Shown in pieces: positions 25,229 through 34,649 of a DNA stretch of 53,611 nucleotides. Each line of letters starts with the position of its first letter. The stretch's first letter is position 1. The stretch is from Yeosuana aromativorans (GTDB taxonomy: Bacteria > Bacteroidota > Bacteroidia > Flavobacteriales > Flavobacteriaceae). The notes under the pieces are model-generated. The model did no database searches and had not been told where the DNA came from. It was given only the letters and a program-made list of their open reading frames with translations. Location of the stretch: positions 1 to 53,611 of the forward strand of contig NZ_BMNR01000012.1 of the NCBI RefSeq assembly GCF_014646655.1, written 5' to 3'. The position numbers and the translations under genes are program-made.

Positions 25229-25930
25229 TTAATTGTTTAGATAATTCTGCAATTCTGCAATCTTTTCAGGTTTATTAAAAACACCACCATAGTACGATGT
25301 TACTGTTGCAGAAGTATCGTCCTTGATGCCTCTTGACGACACACATAAATGTTTAGCGTCAATAATAATGGCAATATCCTCAGTGTCCAGTATTTGTTTT
25401 AACTCATTGGCAATTTGATTGGTCAACCGCTCTTGTACTTGAGGCCTTTTGGCATAATATTGAACAATACGGTTCAATTTAGATAATCCAATAACTTTTC
25501 CAGAAGAAATGTAAGCAACATGGGCTTTACCAATTATTGGTACAAAGTGGTGCTCACAGTTGGAGTAAAAACTGATATTTTTTTCAACCAACATTTGATT
25601 GTATTGATATTTGTTATCAAACAAGGCTACTTTGGGTTTGTTTTGTGGATTTAAACCTGAAAATATTTCATCAATATACATTTTGGCAACGCGTTTTGGT
25701 GTGCCTTTTAGGGAATCATCGGTTAGATCCAATCCCATAACTTCCATGATTTCTTCAAAAAGCAACGCAATTCTTTCTTTCTTTTCAGCATCGCTGAGTT
25801 TAAAGGCATCAGGACGCATTGGGGTTTCCAAACTTGTAAATAAGTGGTCGTCACCAATCTCATCAAATGAAAAGGATTTTAAGGCGTGCCCATTTTTTTT
25901 TGTTTTTACTCGTAAAGTGTCTGTATTCAT
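25229..25930 (-). CDS. folE: GTP cyclohydrolase I
   Basis: 233 residues. The catalytic and zinc-binding parts are complete: FYSNCEHHFVPIIGKAHVAYI (Cys and His ligands), IVQYYAKRPQVQERLTNQIA, and DAKHLCVSSRGIKD with the third zinc Cys. It converts GTP to dihydroneopterin triphosphate, the entry to folates and pterins. The N-terminal 45 residues form a variable extension. In this operon it may supply the methenyltetrahydrofolate antenna of the photolyases; that is inference. A second, housekeeping folE elsewhere in the genome is likely. Confidence 0.96.
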   Translation of the reverse strand: MNTDTLRVKTKKNGHALKSFSFDEIGDDHLFTSLETPMRPDAFKLSDAEKKERIALLFEEIMEVMGLDLTDDSLKGTPKRVAKMYIDEIFSGLNPQNKPKVALFDNKYQYNQMLVEKNISFYSNCEHHFVPIIGKAHVAYISSGKVIGLSKLNRIVQYYAKRPQVQERLTNQIANELKQILDTEDIAIIIDAKHLCVSSRGIKDDTSATVTSYYGGVFNKPEKIAELQNYLNN

Positions 25931-25985
25931 AGCAATCTTTTTTATGTGCTGTCTTTAAGTACTCATCTCTTAAAGCAAAGCAACG

Positions 25986-26258
25986 TTAACGTTTTGAAAT
26001 TGAGTTATGTGTAATATGTTTTTGTCTTGAACATTTAAATCGCCCTTTGACAAAGCCTCTAAGCTTTACATGTTTTGTGGAACGGCCTTGAACACGTTTT
26101 CGCCATCGTTTAAAGCTACTTGGTTTTAATTCCCTGCGCATGAGTTCTATGACCTCTTGTTCTGAACAATTAAATTGATAGGCTATGGCTTCAAAAGGAG
26201 TGCGGTCTTCCCAAGCCATTTCTATAATTCTGTCAATATCTTTTGGAAGGTTTGTCAT
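25986..26258 (-). CDS. TIGR03643 family protein (helix-turn-helix-like)
   Basis: 90 residues. The N-terminus LPKDIDRIIEMAWEDRTPFEAIAYQFNCSEQEVIELMRRELKPSSFKRWRKRVQGR is the full TIGR03643 pattern. The segment around FEAIAYQFNCSEQEVIELMRR looks like a helix-turn-helix, and the C-terminal half is highly basic, so nucleic acid binding is possible. Members are repeatedly found near photolyase and cryptochrome genes. The start overlaps the upstream gene by 1 nt. Confidence 0.88.
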   Translation of the reverse strand: MTNLPKDIDRIIEMAWEDRTPFEAIAYQFNCSEQEVIELMRRELKPSSFKRWRKRVQGRSTKHVKLRGFVKGRFKCSRQKHITHNSISKR

Positions 26259-26686
26259 TAACTATCTATAAAGGCATATTGAGCGTCAAATTCAATCTTT
26301 TTGCTAAATAGTTTTTTGAAAAAACTTTTATTTTCCTTGAAATTGATATTGTTTTTAAAACGAATAAATTTTCCTTGGGCATGAATACTGCTTCCATTTG
26401 ATTTGTATATCACTAAATGATAAAACGGAATTATCCATGTGTAGTTTCTTAAGCCTTTGTTGATTCTAACCAATAAACCGTTTGGGCGTAATTCTAAGTT
26501 GGCATATGTTATATCTGAAATGGAATTTACATACTGTTTTAAATTTGGGCTTACCTCTTCAATAACCATGCGTTTTGAGCCAATTCCTTTCATTTTAAAT
26601 ACTTCCAATAAAGAAAAAGGTTTGCCAACCACATCATTGATTAATTGGGTGTTGCTTTTATCTGAATATGTAGTATCTAAAACCAT
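26258..26686 (-). CDS. Conserved-looking protein of unknown function heading photolyase operon 2
   Basis: 142 residues, not recognised. It is soluble-looking, mixed alpha/beta, without signal peptide or cysteine clusters. Aromatic and basic residues are frequent, with strand-like pieces NLELRPNGLLVRINKGLRNYTWIIPFYHLVIY and a basic C-terminal stretch (ENKSFFKKLFSKKIEF). It is the first gene behind the second 30-bp palindrome and overlaps TIGR03643 by 1 nt. The predicted -7 element ends only 4 nt before the ATG, so its mRNA may be leaderless. Confidence 0.75.
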   Translation of the reverse strand: MVLDTTYSDKSNTQLINDVVGKPFSLLEVFKMKGIGSKRMVIEEVSPNLKQYVNSISDITYANLELRPNGLLVRINKGLRNYTWIIPFYHLVIYKSNGSSIHAQGKFIRFKNNINFKENKSFFKKLFSKKIEFDAQYAFIDS

Positions 26687-26690
26687 GAGT

Positions 26691-26743
26691 TAAAGATACA
26701 AAAAATTATAAAATGTTTAATATTTTTAATTAAAAGTTAAACA
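26691..26743 (-). promoter_or_regulatory. Promoter and 30-bp operator of photolyase operon 2
   Basis: Minus strand -7 element TATCTTTA (26691-26698), close to TAnnTTTG. Fifteen nucleotides upstream lies a 30-bp dyad, 26714-26743, with arms TGTTTAA (26714-26720) and TTAAACA (26737-26743) and a 16-nt AT-rich spacer. It matches the operator at 35339-35368 at 26 of 30 positions, and a further ATTAACA follows each. The operator covers the place of the -33 element, which has no TTG. A shared regulator is inferred. Confidence 0.7.
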
Positions 26744-26818
26744 AAAAATTAACACTTAATTCTTTTTCGTCATTGACTTCAAACAATTGAACTATTTAAA
26801 TATGTAATAAACAACTTG

Positions 26819-28288
26819 TTACGAATGCTTTATAGTGTGTTTTTTTAGGATGCGTTCGGCTTCTTTTTTTACCGTATTATCTTTTTTTAATTTCCATAAA
26901 ATATCACTTGCTTTTTTTCTGGTTTCTTTAATATCTACTATTGGATAAGGATAATCTATTCCCAGTTTAAAGTTATGGAAAGCTTGATCCAGCTCTGTCA
27001 TTAAGTAGGGCTGATGCACAAAAGGAATTTCTAACTGTCTTAATTCTGGAACCCATTTTTTTATGAAATTACCATCTGGGTCATGTTCTAAGCTGTTTTT
27101 TATAGGATTGTAAATACGAAGCGTATTTATGCCGGTTGCCCCAGCTTGCATTTGCAATTGTGGGAAGTGGATACCGGGTTCAAAATCCAAAAATAGTTGT
27201 GATAAATGCTTGGAAGCATCCTGCCAGGGTTGCCATAAATTATGAGTGAAAAATGAAACTACCAAGGCTCGCATTCTAAAATTCAAATAGCCGGTTTCTG
27301 CCAAACATCGCATACAGGCATCAATAAGCGGATATCCCGTTTGGCCTGTTTTCCAAACTTCTTGGTATTCTTTACTAACATGTTTCTTTAATTTTTGAAA
27401 TCCTTTATTAATACTTTCTTCTTCCATGGTGTGTTCCATTTCAAACTTTTGAACAAAGTGCGATTGCCATCTCAATCTTGATATAAATGCATCCAAAGGT
27501 TTCTTGTCCTTTGCAGTGTCTCTTAACGTTTTGGCACGTTGATATACTTCCCGTATCGATAGGTTGCCCCATGCTATGTAGGGCGATAGTCTGCTACAGC
27601 TTGTTCTGGATAATTCTGGTTTTGAAATATGGAACATGTAGTTTTCATATCGTTTGTTTAAAAACGAATCTAAGTATTTTAGAGCAGTTGATCGTCCGCC
27701 TTTTTGGAACAGGGAATTTGTACTGGACTCTAGCGGCATAATTGAAAATAAGGTCTCCAAAGATTCAATTTCTTTTATGGTTAGCAATTGTGAATCACTT
27801 GGATGAAACGGTAAAAGATTGGTTTCAAAATAATCATTGTTTTTTTCTAACCAGTTTTCCCGATTCTTTAAACCACGAAAAACGCCATTGTTAATGGACT
27901 CATTCCAAGTAATCATATTGTTTTTGCAAAATCTCTTGAAGGATTGGTCTCTAACATAGGTTGTTAATATACCGGTTTCTTGGTGGGAGTATATCTCATG
28001 TATTTGAAAAACTGACAGTAATTGGTTTACGGTAGCGATAATGTCAGATTTCACTATTAAAATTTTGGAATTGTAAGAGTCTAATTCGGTATTTAAATCT
28101 ACCAAAGACTGTTTGATGAAGTTCCAATGGCGTTCACTGTAATGCGGATCATTCATGAGCAATTCCTCAAAAACGTACAAGAGTAAAACCCGTTTACCAG
28201 ACTTTAAAGCATTAAAAATTGCTTCATTATCCTGTAACCTTAGATCGCGCTTTAACCAGACAAGTTGTATTTGGGGTTTAGTATTCAT
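26819..28288 (-). CDS. Divergent cryptochrome/photolyase family protein
   Basis: 489 residues. Photolyase-type start ([16 protein letters not shown]) and FAD-binding domain with [49 protein letters not shown] and [13 protein letters not shown]. The segment that in CPD photolyases reads NWQW is here FPQLQMQ (375-381), so both tryptophans, including the FAD-proximal one of the electron-transfer chain, are missing. Its exact activity is unknown; it belongs to the FAD-binding photolyase-like group found across bacteria. Its start overlaps the end of the FeS photolyase gene by 11 nt; it is the last gene of operon 1. Confidence 0.9.
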   Translation of the reverse strand: MNTKPQIQLVWLKRDLRLQDNEAIFNALKSGKRVLLLYVFEELLMNDPHYSERHWNFIKQSLVDLNTELDSYNSKILIVKSDIIATVNQLLSVFQIHEIYSHQETGILTTYVRDQSFKRFCKNNMITWNESINNGVFRGLKNRENWLEKNNDYFETNLLPFHPSDSQLLTIKEIESLETLFSIMPLESSTNSLFQKGGRSTALKYLDSFLNKRYENYMFHISKPELSRTSCSRLSPYIAWGNLSIREVYQRAKTLRDTAKDKKPLDAFISRLRWQSHFVQKFEMEHTMEEESINKGFQKLKKHVSKEYQEVWKTGQTGYPLIDACMRCLAETGYLNFRMRALVVSFFTHNLWQPWQDASKHLSQLFLDFEPGIHFPQLQMQAGATGINTLRIYNPIKNSLEHDPDGNFIKKWVPELRQLEIPFVHQPYLMTELDQAFHNFKLGIDYPYPIVDIKETRKKASDILWKLKKDNTVKKEAERILKKHTIKHS

Positions 28289-29810
28289 CTTGATGTTCTA
28301 TAATGTGTTTTGCTTTTGTTTTTATTTTGTGTAGTTCAGCAGCATCCATTTTATCCAATAACTTATACATCATGCCCATTCTGTAATTGTTTTCCAAAAA
28401 TGGTCTTTTATCATCCAGAAAGTTCCAATACAAACTGTTAAACGGACAGGCACCATCTTCAGTCTTTTTGTTTTTATTATAATGACAATTACTGCAGTAA
28501 TTACTCATTTTGTTAATGTAAGCAGCGGACGACACATAGGGCTTGGTAGCAATTTTTCCGCCATCAGCAAATTGACTCATCCCACGGGTATTGGTTATTT
28601 GCACCCATTCTATAGCATCAATGTAAATCCCTAAATACCAAGCATCAACTTCGTCGGGATTTGTTTGGGTCAGCAAGGCATAGTTACCGGTTATCATCAA
28701 GCGTTGGATGTGATGTGCATAACTGTTTTCAAGTGAGTTGTTTATGCTGTGTTTTAAGCAATTCATTTTTGTGTTTCCAGTCCAAAAGAACTCGGCCAAC
28801 GAATGGGTGTTTTTTAATGTGTTTTCATTTTTAAAAGCAGGCATTAAAGCCCAATACATACCTCTCATATATTCTCTCCAGCCAATAATTTGCCTTGTAA
28901 AACCTTCTACTTGCGAAATATGAATCTCATTTTTATGAAGAGCGTAATAATTTGTAATGGTTTTTATAACATCTTTGGGAGCGATTAATTTTAGGTTTAG
29001 GGCAAATGATAATCTGGAATGAAAGAGGTTATTTTCCTCTGTATGTATAGCATCTTGGTAATCCCCAAAGGAAATCAATAAGTGCTCGCAAAAATATTTA
29101 AGCTGTTCCAGGGCTTGCTTTCTGTTAATTGGATATGGAAATGTATCTCCATTGAAATGGCCTATAGTTTTAATTTGGGCTTTTTGGATGTCTTTTACAA
29201 TATCTGAAATATTATTTTTAAAGATTTTAGCTTTAGGAATGGTGTCTGTTTCATTCCATTTTTTTCTATTGCTTTCATCAAAATTCCATTTGCCGCCCTC
29301 AGGCTGGCCTCCAAGCATTAAGATATCATGTTTTTTACGCATGCATCTATAGAAATTTTCCATTACCCACTGTTTTTTACCTTTAAAAAAAATGGATAAC
29401 TCCTTGCGGTCTGTATAAAAATGTTCAGCAGAAACTACTTTTGAATTGATTTTTAGTGATTTACAAAATGCTGTTAGTTGTTGTTCCAATCGATATTCAT
29501 CTGGAAAGATATATTCAAATGTTTCAATATTATTTTTCTGAATTAATTGATTTAGATTATCAGTCAAATTGTGCTTATTATCATTACTATTGATTTTATA
29601 GTATGCAACTTGGTGCCCCATTTGTTTCAAATCTGAATGAAACTGACGCATGGCAGCAAAAAAACCAATAACTTTTTGAATATGATGTTGCACATAATCG
29701 GTTTCTTGTCTCATTTCAAAAAGGCAATACAAAACATTTTCGTTTTTATTTTTAAACCAAGAATGCTTGATATTAAGTTGGTCGCCTAATATGAGTCTGA
29801 GTATTTTCAT
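28278..29810 (-). CDS. FeS-BCP photolyase/cryptochrome (6-4 photolyase type, PhrB/CryB-like)
   Basis: 510 residues from the ATG at 29810; a longer frame starting at 29888 lies within the previous gene and is rejected. N-terminal DPRP domain (LILGDQL) and FAD domain. Four cysteines sit at 351, 439, 442 and 455 (CSNC, DGACPFN), one residue from the [4Fe-4S] ligands of Agrobacterium PhrB (350, 438, 441, 454). This family repairs (6-4) photoproducts or acts as a cryptochrome, with lumazine as antenna. The ATG lies 1 nt after the DASH gene stop. Confidence 0.95.
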   Translation of the reverse strand: MKILRLILGDQLNIKHSWFKNKNENVLYCLFEMRQETDYVQHHIQKVIGFFAAMRQFHSDLKQMGHQVAYYKINSNDNKHNLTDNLNQLIQKNNIETFEYIFPDEYRLEQQLTAFCKSLKINSKVVSAEHFYTDRKELSIFFKGKKQWVMENFYRCMRKKHDILMLGGQPEGGKWNFDESNRKKWNETDTIPKAKIFKNNISDIVKDIQKAQIKTIGHFNGDTFPYPINRKQALEQLKYFCEHLLISFGDYQDAIHTEENNLFHSRLSFALNLKLIAPKDVIKTITNYYALHKNEIHISQVEGFTRQIIGWREYMRGMYWALMPAFKNENTLKNTHSLAEFFWTGNTKMNCLKHSINNSLENSYAHHIQRLMITGNYALLTQTNPDEVDAWYLGIYIDAIEWVQITNTRGMSQFADGGKIATKPYVSSAAYINKMSNYCSNCHYNKNKKTEDGACPFNSLYWNFLDDKRPFLENNYRMGMMYKLLDKMDAAELHKIKTKAKHIIEHQDEY

Positions 29811-29811
29811 T

Positions 29812-31122
29812 TTAAAAAAGTGTTTCTTGAAGCCATAAATTTTGGTAAGTTCCATTTGCATCATAACGATCTGCCTGTAATGACACATTAAATACTCTGT
29901 CTCTGGGGTCGTTGCCTACACCTGATACATACATCCAGTTACCATAATTACTATGTACATCATAATCTATAAGCATGGATTCAAAATAAGCAGCACCAAT
30001 TCTCCAATCTAATTGTAGGTTTTTAGAAAAAAATGAGGCTACATTTTGTCGCCCTCGATTGCTCACCCAACCTGTTTTTTTCAATTCAATCATATTGGCG
30101 TTTACAAACGGCGAAGCTGTTTTACCATTAATCCAGTTTGACACTAAAGTTTGGTCAGAATTCCAATGGTAGCTTTTGTTTAAAATCCCACCAATTTTAA
30201 AAATATCGTTACCGTGTTTTAAGGCTATATATTTAAAGAAATCTCTCCAAATCAGTTCAAAAAATAGCCAGTAAGTAGATTCGTTTTTGTGGTATTTTTC
30301 TTCAAAGTCTTTCAGTTTCCAATAGATGGTTCTAGCTGAAATGCTTCCGTTAGCTAGCCAAGGAGATAATTTTGAGCTGTAATCCGTTCCTATTAAACCG
30401 TTTCTGGTTTTTTTGTAAACGCTTATTTTTTGTGTTTTAAAAAAATAATCATCCAAACGTTCTAAAGCGCTAGATTCGCCACCTTCAAAAGGAAATGTGG
30501 AATTTTTATGTGTTTTAAACGTTGTAAACCCCAGTTCTTCTAATGTTGGGATTGTTGTTGTGTTTTTAATGTTTAATATGGTTTCTGTGCCTTTGTTTTG
30601 CACAGTTGGTCTTACTTTACAAGACGTTTCAATTTTTTTTCTAAAATTAGTGAATACCTCTGGAATCGTTTGTGTTTCAGAAGCTACGTCTTCTGGATGA
30701 AAGAGGAATTGGTCAAATTCTTCATTAAAAATCACCGATTTGTGCACAGTCTTTTTAACCTTCTCAATAATTTTTAATTCTTCCTGTGTAAATTCTTTTT
30801 CAAAGTAGATTGATTCGATATTATGTGATTTTATTAAATCACTAACATGGTTTTCTGAATAACCTTTATAAACAAAGAGTTCAATATTGAGCTTTTTAAG
30901 GTTCTGCTTTAAATTGTTAACCGTTTCAATCAAAAAACGGACTCTAAATTTCTCCGTTTTTTTAAAACCAAATTTAGTTAATTCAAAATTTCTAAGGTCA
31001 AAAACAAATATCGCAATAACGTGGTTACTGTTTTTAATGGCAGTATTTAAAACCATATTATCCTGAACTCTTAGGTTGTTTTTAAACCATACTAAGGATA
31101 TGTTGTTTTGTTTCGTCTGCAT
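29812..31122 (-). CDS. DASH-family cryptochrome
   Basis: 436 residues. The N-terminus [16 protein letters not shown] is photolyase-like, with Asn in place of the usual Arg in RRDLR. The C-terminal [34 protein letters not shown] is the DASH hallmark. DASH cryptochromes bind FAD and usually methenyltetrahydrofolate and repair CPDs in single-stranded DNA; some act in signalling. Its ATG lies within the DUF2256 gene (31-nt overlap, different frame). Confidence 0.95.
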   Translation of the reverse strand: MQTKQNNISLVWFKNNLRVQDNMVLNTAIKNSNHVIAIFVFDLRNFELTKFGFKKTEKFRVRFLIETVNNLKQNLKKLNIELFVYKGYSENHVSDLIKSHNIESIYFEKEFTQEELKIIEKVKKTVHKSVIFNEEFDQFLFHPEDVASETQTIPEVFTNFRKKIETSCKVRPTVQNKGTETILNIKNTTTIPTLEELGFTTFKTHKNSTFPFEGGESSALERLDDYFFKTQKISVYKKTRNGLIGTDYSSKLSPWLANGSISARTIYWKLKDFEEKYHKNESTYWLFFELIWRDFFKYIALKHGNDIFKIGGILNKSYHWNSDQTLVSNWINGKTASPFVNANMIELKKTGWVSNRGRQNVASFFSKNLQLDWRIGAAYFESMLIDYDVHSNYGNWMYVSGVGNDPRDRVFNVSLQADRYDANGTYQNLWLQETLF

Positions 31123-31241
31123 TTTTCACTACAATAAGTTACATGCTCCCAATTGTTTTTCCATTTTTTTCTCCAGGTAAATGGTAATTGGCAAACCGGA
31201 CAAATTTTTTGAGGCAAATGTTGTTTCAATAACCTAGGCAT
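31092..31241 (-). CDS. DUF2256 small zinc-ribbon-like protein
   Basis: 49 residues: [19 protein letters not shown], then [18 protein letters not shown] and SEKCRRNK. Four cysteines (14, 17, 37, 41) in a C-x2-C ... C-x3-C pattern, with the DUF2256 signature PFTWRKKW and YCSEKCR. It overlaps the upstream SDR gene by 8 nt and the downstream DASH gene by 31 nt, in different frames. DUF2256 proteins occur with remarkable regularity next to cryptochromes and photolyases; a role in their function is plausible but unproven. Confidence 0.9.
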   Translation of the reverse strand: MPRLLKQHLPQKICPVCQLPFTWRKKWKNNWEHVTYCSEKCRRNKTTYP

Positions 31242-32658
31242 TTCCAAGTTTTTTTATCATGCCCTTAAAAATCAATCCATGAAATGGTAATACGCTGTAC
31301 CAGTAAAGTCTGCCGGCCAGACCGCGAGGTCTAAAGGTGGCTGTTTGCTTAAGTGTTTCATCTTCAATTTTAAATTCCAGCCAAGCTTCGCCTGGGAGCT
31401 TCATTTCTGCGTACAGCAAGAGTTTTTTCTGGGATTTATCGGCATAAATAACACGCCAAAAATCAAGAGCATCTCCAATATTCAATTCGGTTTGATGGGT
31501 TCTGCCCCGACGTAACCCAATGCCGCCAACCAGTTTATCTAGATAGCCTCTGATTTTCCATAAAAACGTGCCATAGTACCAGCCTGTATTTCCACCAATA
31601 GACCAGATTTTATTAAGAGTGGCATCTGTATTTTTAACCTGTATTTCTTTGTAATCTTTAAAGCATCCGTATGAAGGTACATTGATGTATTTATGCATGC
31701 TGTTTTTTAGGCGACCACTGCTTACCATGGAGTCTTTCCAACTGGACACAATGCTATTTTGCTCAATTTTTTCAAAAGCCAGTGCTACGGCTTCTTTGTA
31801 TGTAATAGGATGAACATCCAGTAATTGATTGATATTGCTTGGTTTTCCAACAATTTGAACGCCCATACTATCAACCAATGTTGACGCCAATTTATAGGAT
31901 GTGGATGTTACAAAATACAGCCAATACGATGATAATTTGGGAGTCATTACAGGCACGGTTATAATGTGTCGTTTTAGTTTGCGGATCTTGGCAAACTGCA
32001 ACAGCATGTCTTTGTAGGTGAGTATTTCTGGTCCAAAAATATCATAGGATTGATTGTAAAGTTCCGTTTTCCCTTTAGCTCTTGTTAGAAATGTTAATAC
32101 ATCTCTCACGGCTAGAGGCTGTGATTTGGTATGTAACCATTTTGGAGCAATCATCACAGGAAGTTTTTCAACCAAATCGCGAATAATTTCAAAAGACGAA
32201 CTGCCCGAACCAACTATTATTCCAGCTTTAAAGGTTGTCAAGGCATATTTTTTTGAAGCTAAAGCTTCTTCTACATTTTTACGTGAACGAAGGTGTTTAG
32301 AAAGTTTTTCTTCATTGGTTATCCCGCTCAAATAAATCACCTGCTTTGTCTGGGTACTTTCAATATAGGTTTTAAAGTTGATGGCGCACGCATGTTCCAA
32401 AGCTTCAAAGTTTTTGGACGTATTGGACATAGAGTGAATCAAATAATACGCTACATCAATGTCCTTGGGAATATTCTTAAGGGTTTCTTGTTTTAAAAAA
32501 TCAGCTTCAACAAATTGTATGTGCTTGTCTTCAAGATAGGTTTTATCAGCACGTAACGTGTCGCGTACAGCACATACAACGTCATGACCTTCATTAACCA
32601 ACATGGGAATGAGGCGTTTTCCTATATAGCCTGTTGCTCCTGTAACAAGTATTTTCAT
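31234..32658 (-). CDS. SDR/NAD(P)-binding protein with DUF2867 domain
   Basis: 474 residues. An extended-SDR Rossmann domain ([21 protein letters not shown], GxxGxxG at about 7-13) to about 290 is fused to a C-terminal DUF2867 domain, a START-like fold rich in aromatic residues ([44 protein letters not shown]). Such fusions are found near photolyase genes in many bacteria. An NAD(P)-dependent redox role with a hydrophobic ligand is inferred. It ends 8 nt inside the start of DUF2256. Confidence 0.9.
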   Translation of the reverse strand: MKILVTGATGYIGKRLIPMLVNEGHDVVCAVRDTLRADKTYLEDKHIQFVEADFLKQETLKNIPKDIDVAYYLIHSMSNTSKNFEALEHACAINFKTYIESTQTKQVIYLSGITNEEKLSKHLRSRKNVEEALASKKYALTTFKAGIIVGSGSSSFEIIRDLVEKLPVMIAPKWLHTKSQPLAVRDVLTFLTRAKGKTELYNQSYDIFGPEILTYKDMLLQFAKIRKLKRHIITVPVMTPKLSSYWLYFVTSTSYKLASTLVDSMGVQIVGKPSNINQLLDVHPITYKEAVALAFEKIEQNSIVSSWKDSMVSSGRLKNSMHKYINVPSYGCFKDYKEIQVKNTDATLNKIWSIGGNTGWYYGTFLWKIRGYLDKLVGGIGLRRGRTHQTELNIGDALDFWRVIYADKSQKKLLLYAEMKLPGEAWLEFKIEDETLKQTATFRPRGLAGRLYWYSVLPFHGLIFKGMIKKLGNA

Positions 32659-32705
32659 TGGTTATGAATTTAGTTTTATAACCAGATGCTAAAAAAATAA
32701 TAACC

Positions 32706-33326
32706 TTATTGAATTTTTGGTCTCTGGTATTCCAATCGTGTTTTTAAGCAAGGTACTGAATAACCATCCAATCCATTGATAGTGGCCACTTTTCCTTTTG
32801 ACAAATTGATAAACCCATCATCTTCCAATAGGTTGTTGCCTATGTATAAATCTTGGATTGCTCCAATCACTAAAATGGTATTGTTTGCCTTGATGTCATA
32901 TTCCTCAACATATTTCATGGCCATTTGTATGGGTGCGTGTTTTACAAAAGGCACGTTATAACGGTCCTTGTACTCTTCTTCTAAATTGGTTACATCAAAT
33001 TCTGAAATGGACTTATCATATTTAGCTGAGGTGTGATGCGCGTCTGCTAAAACAGATTCGTGAACATGATTGATGGTGAAATATTCTGTTTCTTTAATAT
33101 TGTCATAAGTATTCCGGATTACGGTTGTAGGCCTTAAAAAGAATCCCAAAAGGGCAGGGTTGGAGCCAATATGGGTTACCGAACTAAAAATGGCCACATT
33201 TGAAATACCATCGTTTGATTTTGTGCCAATCAAGTTGGCCGATTTATAGCCTGAACAGCTATTGATGAGATTGATTTTATATAAATGATGCATGGCATCA
33301 ATATCTTGTTTTGTAAAATGCGTCAT
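32706..33326 (-). CDS. Flavin reductase-like FMN-binding protein
   Basis: 206 residues. A flavin-reductase split barrel: LINSCSGYKSANLIGTKSNDGISNVAIFSSVTHIGSNPALLGFFLRPTTVIRNTYDNI is the flavin-binding part, with TINHV and a long middle helix. Proteins of this kind bind FMN and reduce flavins or other acceptors with NAD(P)H. In this cluster it may keep flavins reduced for the photolyases, which is inference. It lies 47 nt upstream of the SDR-DUF2867 gene and 3 nt after the UbiB-type gene stop. Confidence 0.88.
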   Translation of the reverse strand: MTHFTKQDIDAMHHLYKINLINSCSGYKSANLIGTKSNDGISNVAIFSSVTHIGSNPALLGFFLRPTTVIRNTYDNIKETEYFTINHVHESVLADAHHTSAKYDKSISEFDVTNLEEEYKDRYNVPFVKHAPIQMAMKYVEEYDIKANNTILVIGAIQDLYIGNNLLEDDGFINLSKGKVATINGLDGYSVPCLKTRLEYQRPKIQ

Positions 33327-33329
33327 TGG

Positions 33330-34640
33330 TTAGTTTGCATTTAAATTATTAATCTTAATGTGTTTAGCTTTAAGATCAAACATTAAGTTATACAATCCAA
33401 AGAATGTTCTATTTATATAAATAAAATGCTTGGAACCTCGGTTGCCATTCATTTTTCTTAATTCGGTGTTTTTAGAATAACGCTCACCCAGCTCTGCAAT
33501 CTTTCCAAAGAAATCAGCATTTGAAAAATCAAAATAATCATTGTGAAATGGTTGCGTAAACAGACTTAACATTTCATGGAACATATTGGTAAAGAAGTCC
33601 AGCTCTTCTTGAGTATCATCATCTTTTAGAATTTCCAATTCGTATAATTTGGACACAAAATAAGTTTTATTGTTGATGTTTTTGGGTTCCGCCAGTTCAA
33701 AATAGGGCGTATAAAATTCATTGGGAATAATTTTCATGCATCCAAAATCCAATGCAATTAATTGACCCTCTTTTGAAATCAAAAAGTTGCCCGGATGTGG
33801 ATCGGCATGAACTTTTTTGAGTTTGTGGATTTGATACATATAAAAATCCCAAAGCGCTTGTCCTAACTGATTTGCTTTTGCTTGATTGGTATTGTGGGCT
33901 GTGAATTCAGAAAGATGTTCACCTTCCATATAATCCATGGTAATGATACGTTCAGAAGAAAGATCTTCATAATATTCTGGAAACGATAGGTTGGAAATGT
34001 GAGAGCACGCCAAAGCAATTTCCTTACTTTGACTGATTTCCAACCTATAATCTGTCTCCTCCATTAATTTTCCTTCAACTTCTTTAAAGTATTTATCAGA
34101 ATCCTTGCCCTTTATGTTAAACATGCTCATGGCAATGGGTTTAACCATAGCGAGATCTGATGCAATACTTTCTGCAACTCCTGGATATTGGATTTTCACA
34201 GCAAGTTTTTTCCCATTTTTTTCTGCAATGTGCACTTGGCCAATGCTAGCAGCGTTTACAGAAGTTGCATTGAAGGAATCATAAATGTCATAAGGTGATT
34301 TTCCAAAGTATTTTTTAAATGTTTTGATGACCAAAGGCGGTGATAACGGCGGAACAGAAAACTGGGCCAAAGAAAATTTTTCAACATAAGCTTGAGGTAG
34401 GATGCTTTTTTCCATACTTAGCATTTGAGCCACTTTTAAAGCGCTTCCTTTAAGTTGTTTTAACCCGTTGTAAATGTCATCAGCGTTGTTTTTGTTGAGG
34501 CGTTCTTTGGCTTCAAATTCAGTATTCACTAATTTGTCACCGTAATATTTTAGGTAATTAACACCTACTTTAGCACCGGTTGATACTAATTTTGAGGCTC
34601 GTTGTATTTTTGAAACAGGTATACTGTCTATGGTCTTCAT
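33330..34640 (-). CDS. ABC1/UbiB (AarF) family atypical kinase
   Basis: 436 residues. UbiB/ADCK features: SALKVAQMLSM, where the usual KxGQ motif reads KVAQ (69-72); the Ala-rich loop VNAASIGQVHIAE (about 128-140); AVKIQYPG with Lys149; KVHADPHPGNFLI (catalytic loop) and LDFGCMK (metal motif). There is no C-terminal membrane helix. The family uses ATP to support quinone or lipid pathways. The Gly-to-Ala change in KxGQ is notable. Gene 2 of operon 1, 9 nt after the TetR-like gene. Confidence 0.92.
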   Translation of the reverse strand: MKTIDSIPVSKIQRASKLVSTGAKVGVNYLKYYGDKLVNTEFEAKERLNKNNADDIYNGLKQLKGSALKVAQMLSMEKSILPQAYVEKFSLAQFSVPPLSPPLVIKTFKKYFGKSPYDIYDSFNATSVNAASIGQVHIAEKNGKKLAVKIQYPGVAESIASDLAMVKPIAMSMFNIKGKDSDKYFKEVEGKLMEETDYRLEISQSKEIALACSHISNLSFPEYYEDLSSERIITMDYMEGEHLSEFTAHNTNQAKANQLGQALWDFYMYQIHKLKKVHADPHPGNFLISKEGQLIALDFGCMKIIPNEFYTPYFELAEPKNINNKTYFVSKLYELEILKDDDTQEELDFFTNMFHEMLSLFTQPFHNDYFDFSNADFFGKIAELGERYSKNTELRKMNGNRGSKHFIYINRTFFGLYNLMFDLKAKHIKINNLNAN

Positions 34641-34649
34641 ATAGAGAGA

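Noticed and set aside
29811-29888. Longer N-terminus for the FeS-BCP gene
   Set aside because: The extension lies in the DASH gene, and family similarity starts exactly at [11 protein letters not shown] (ATG 29810).
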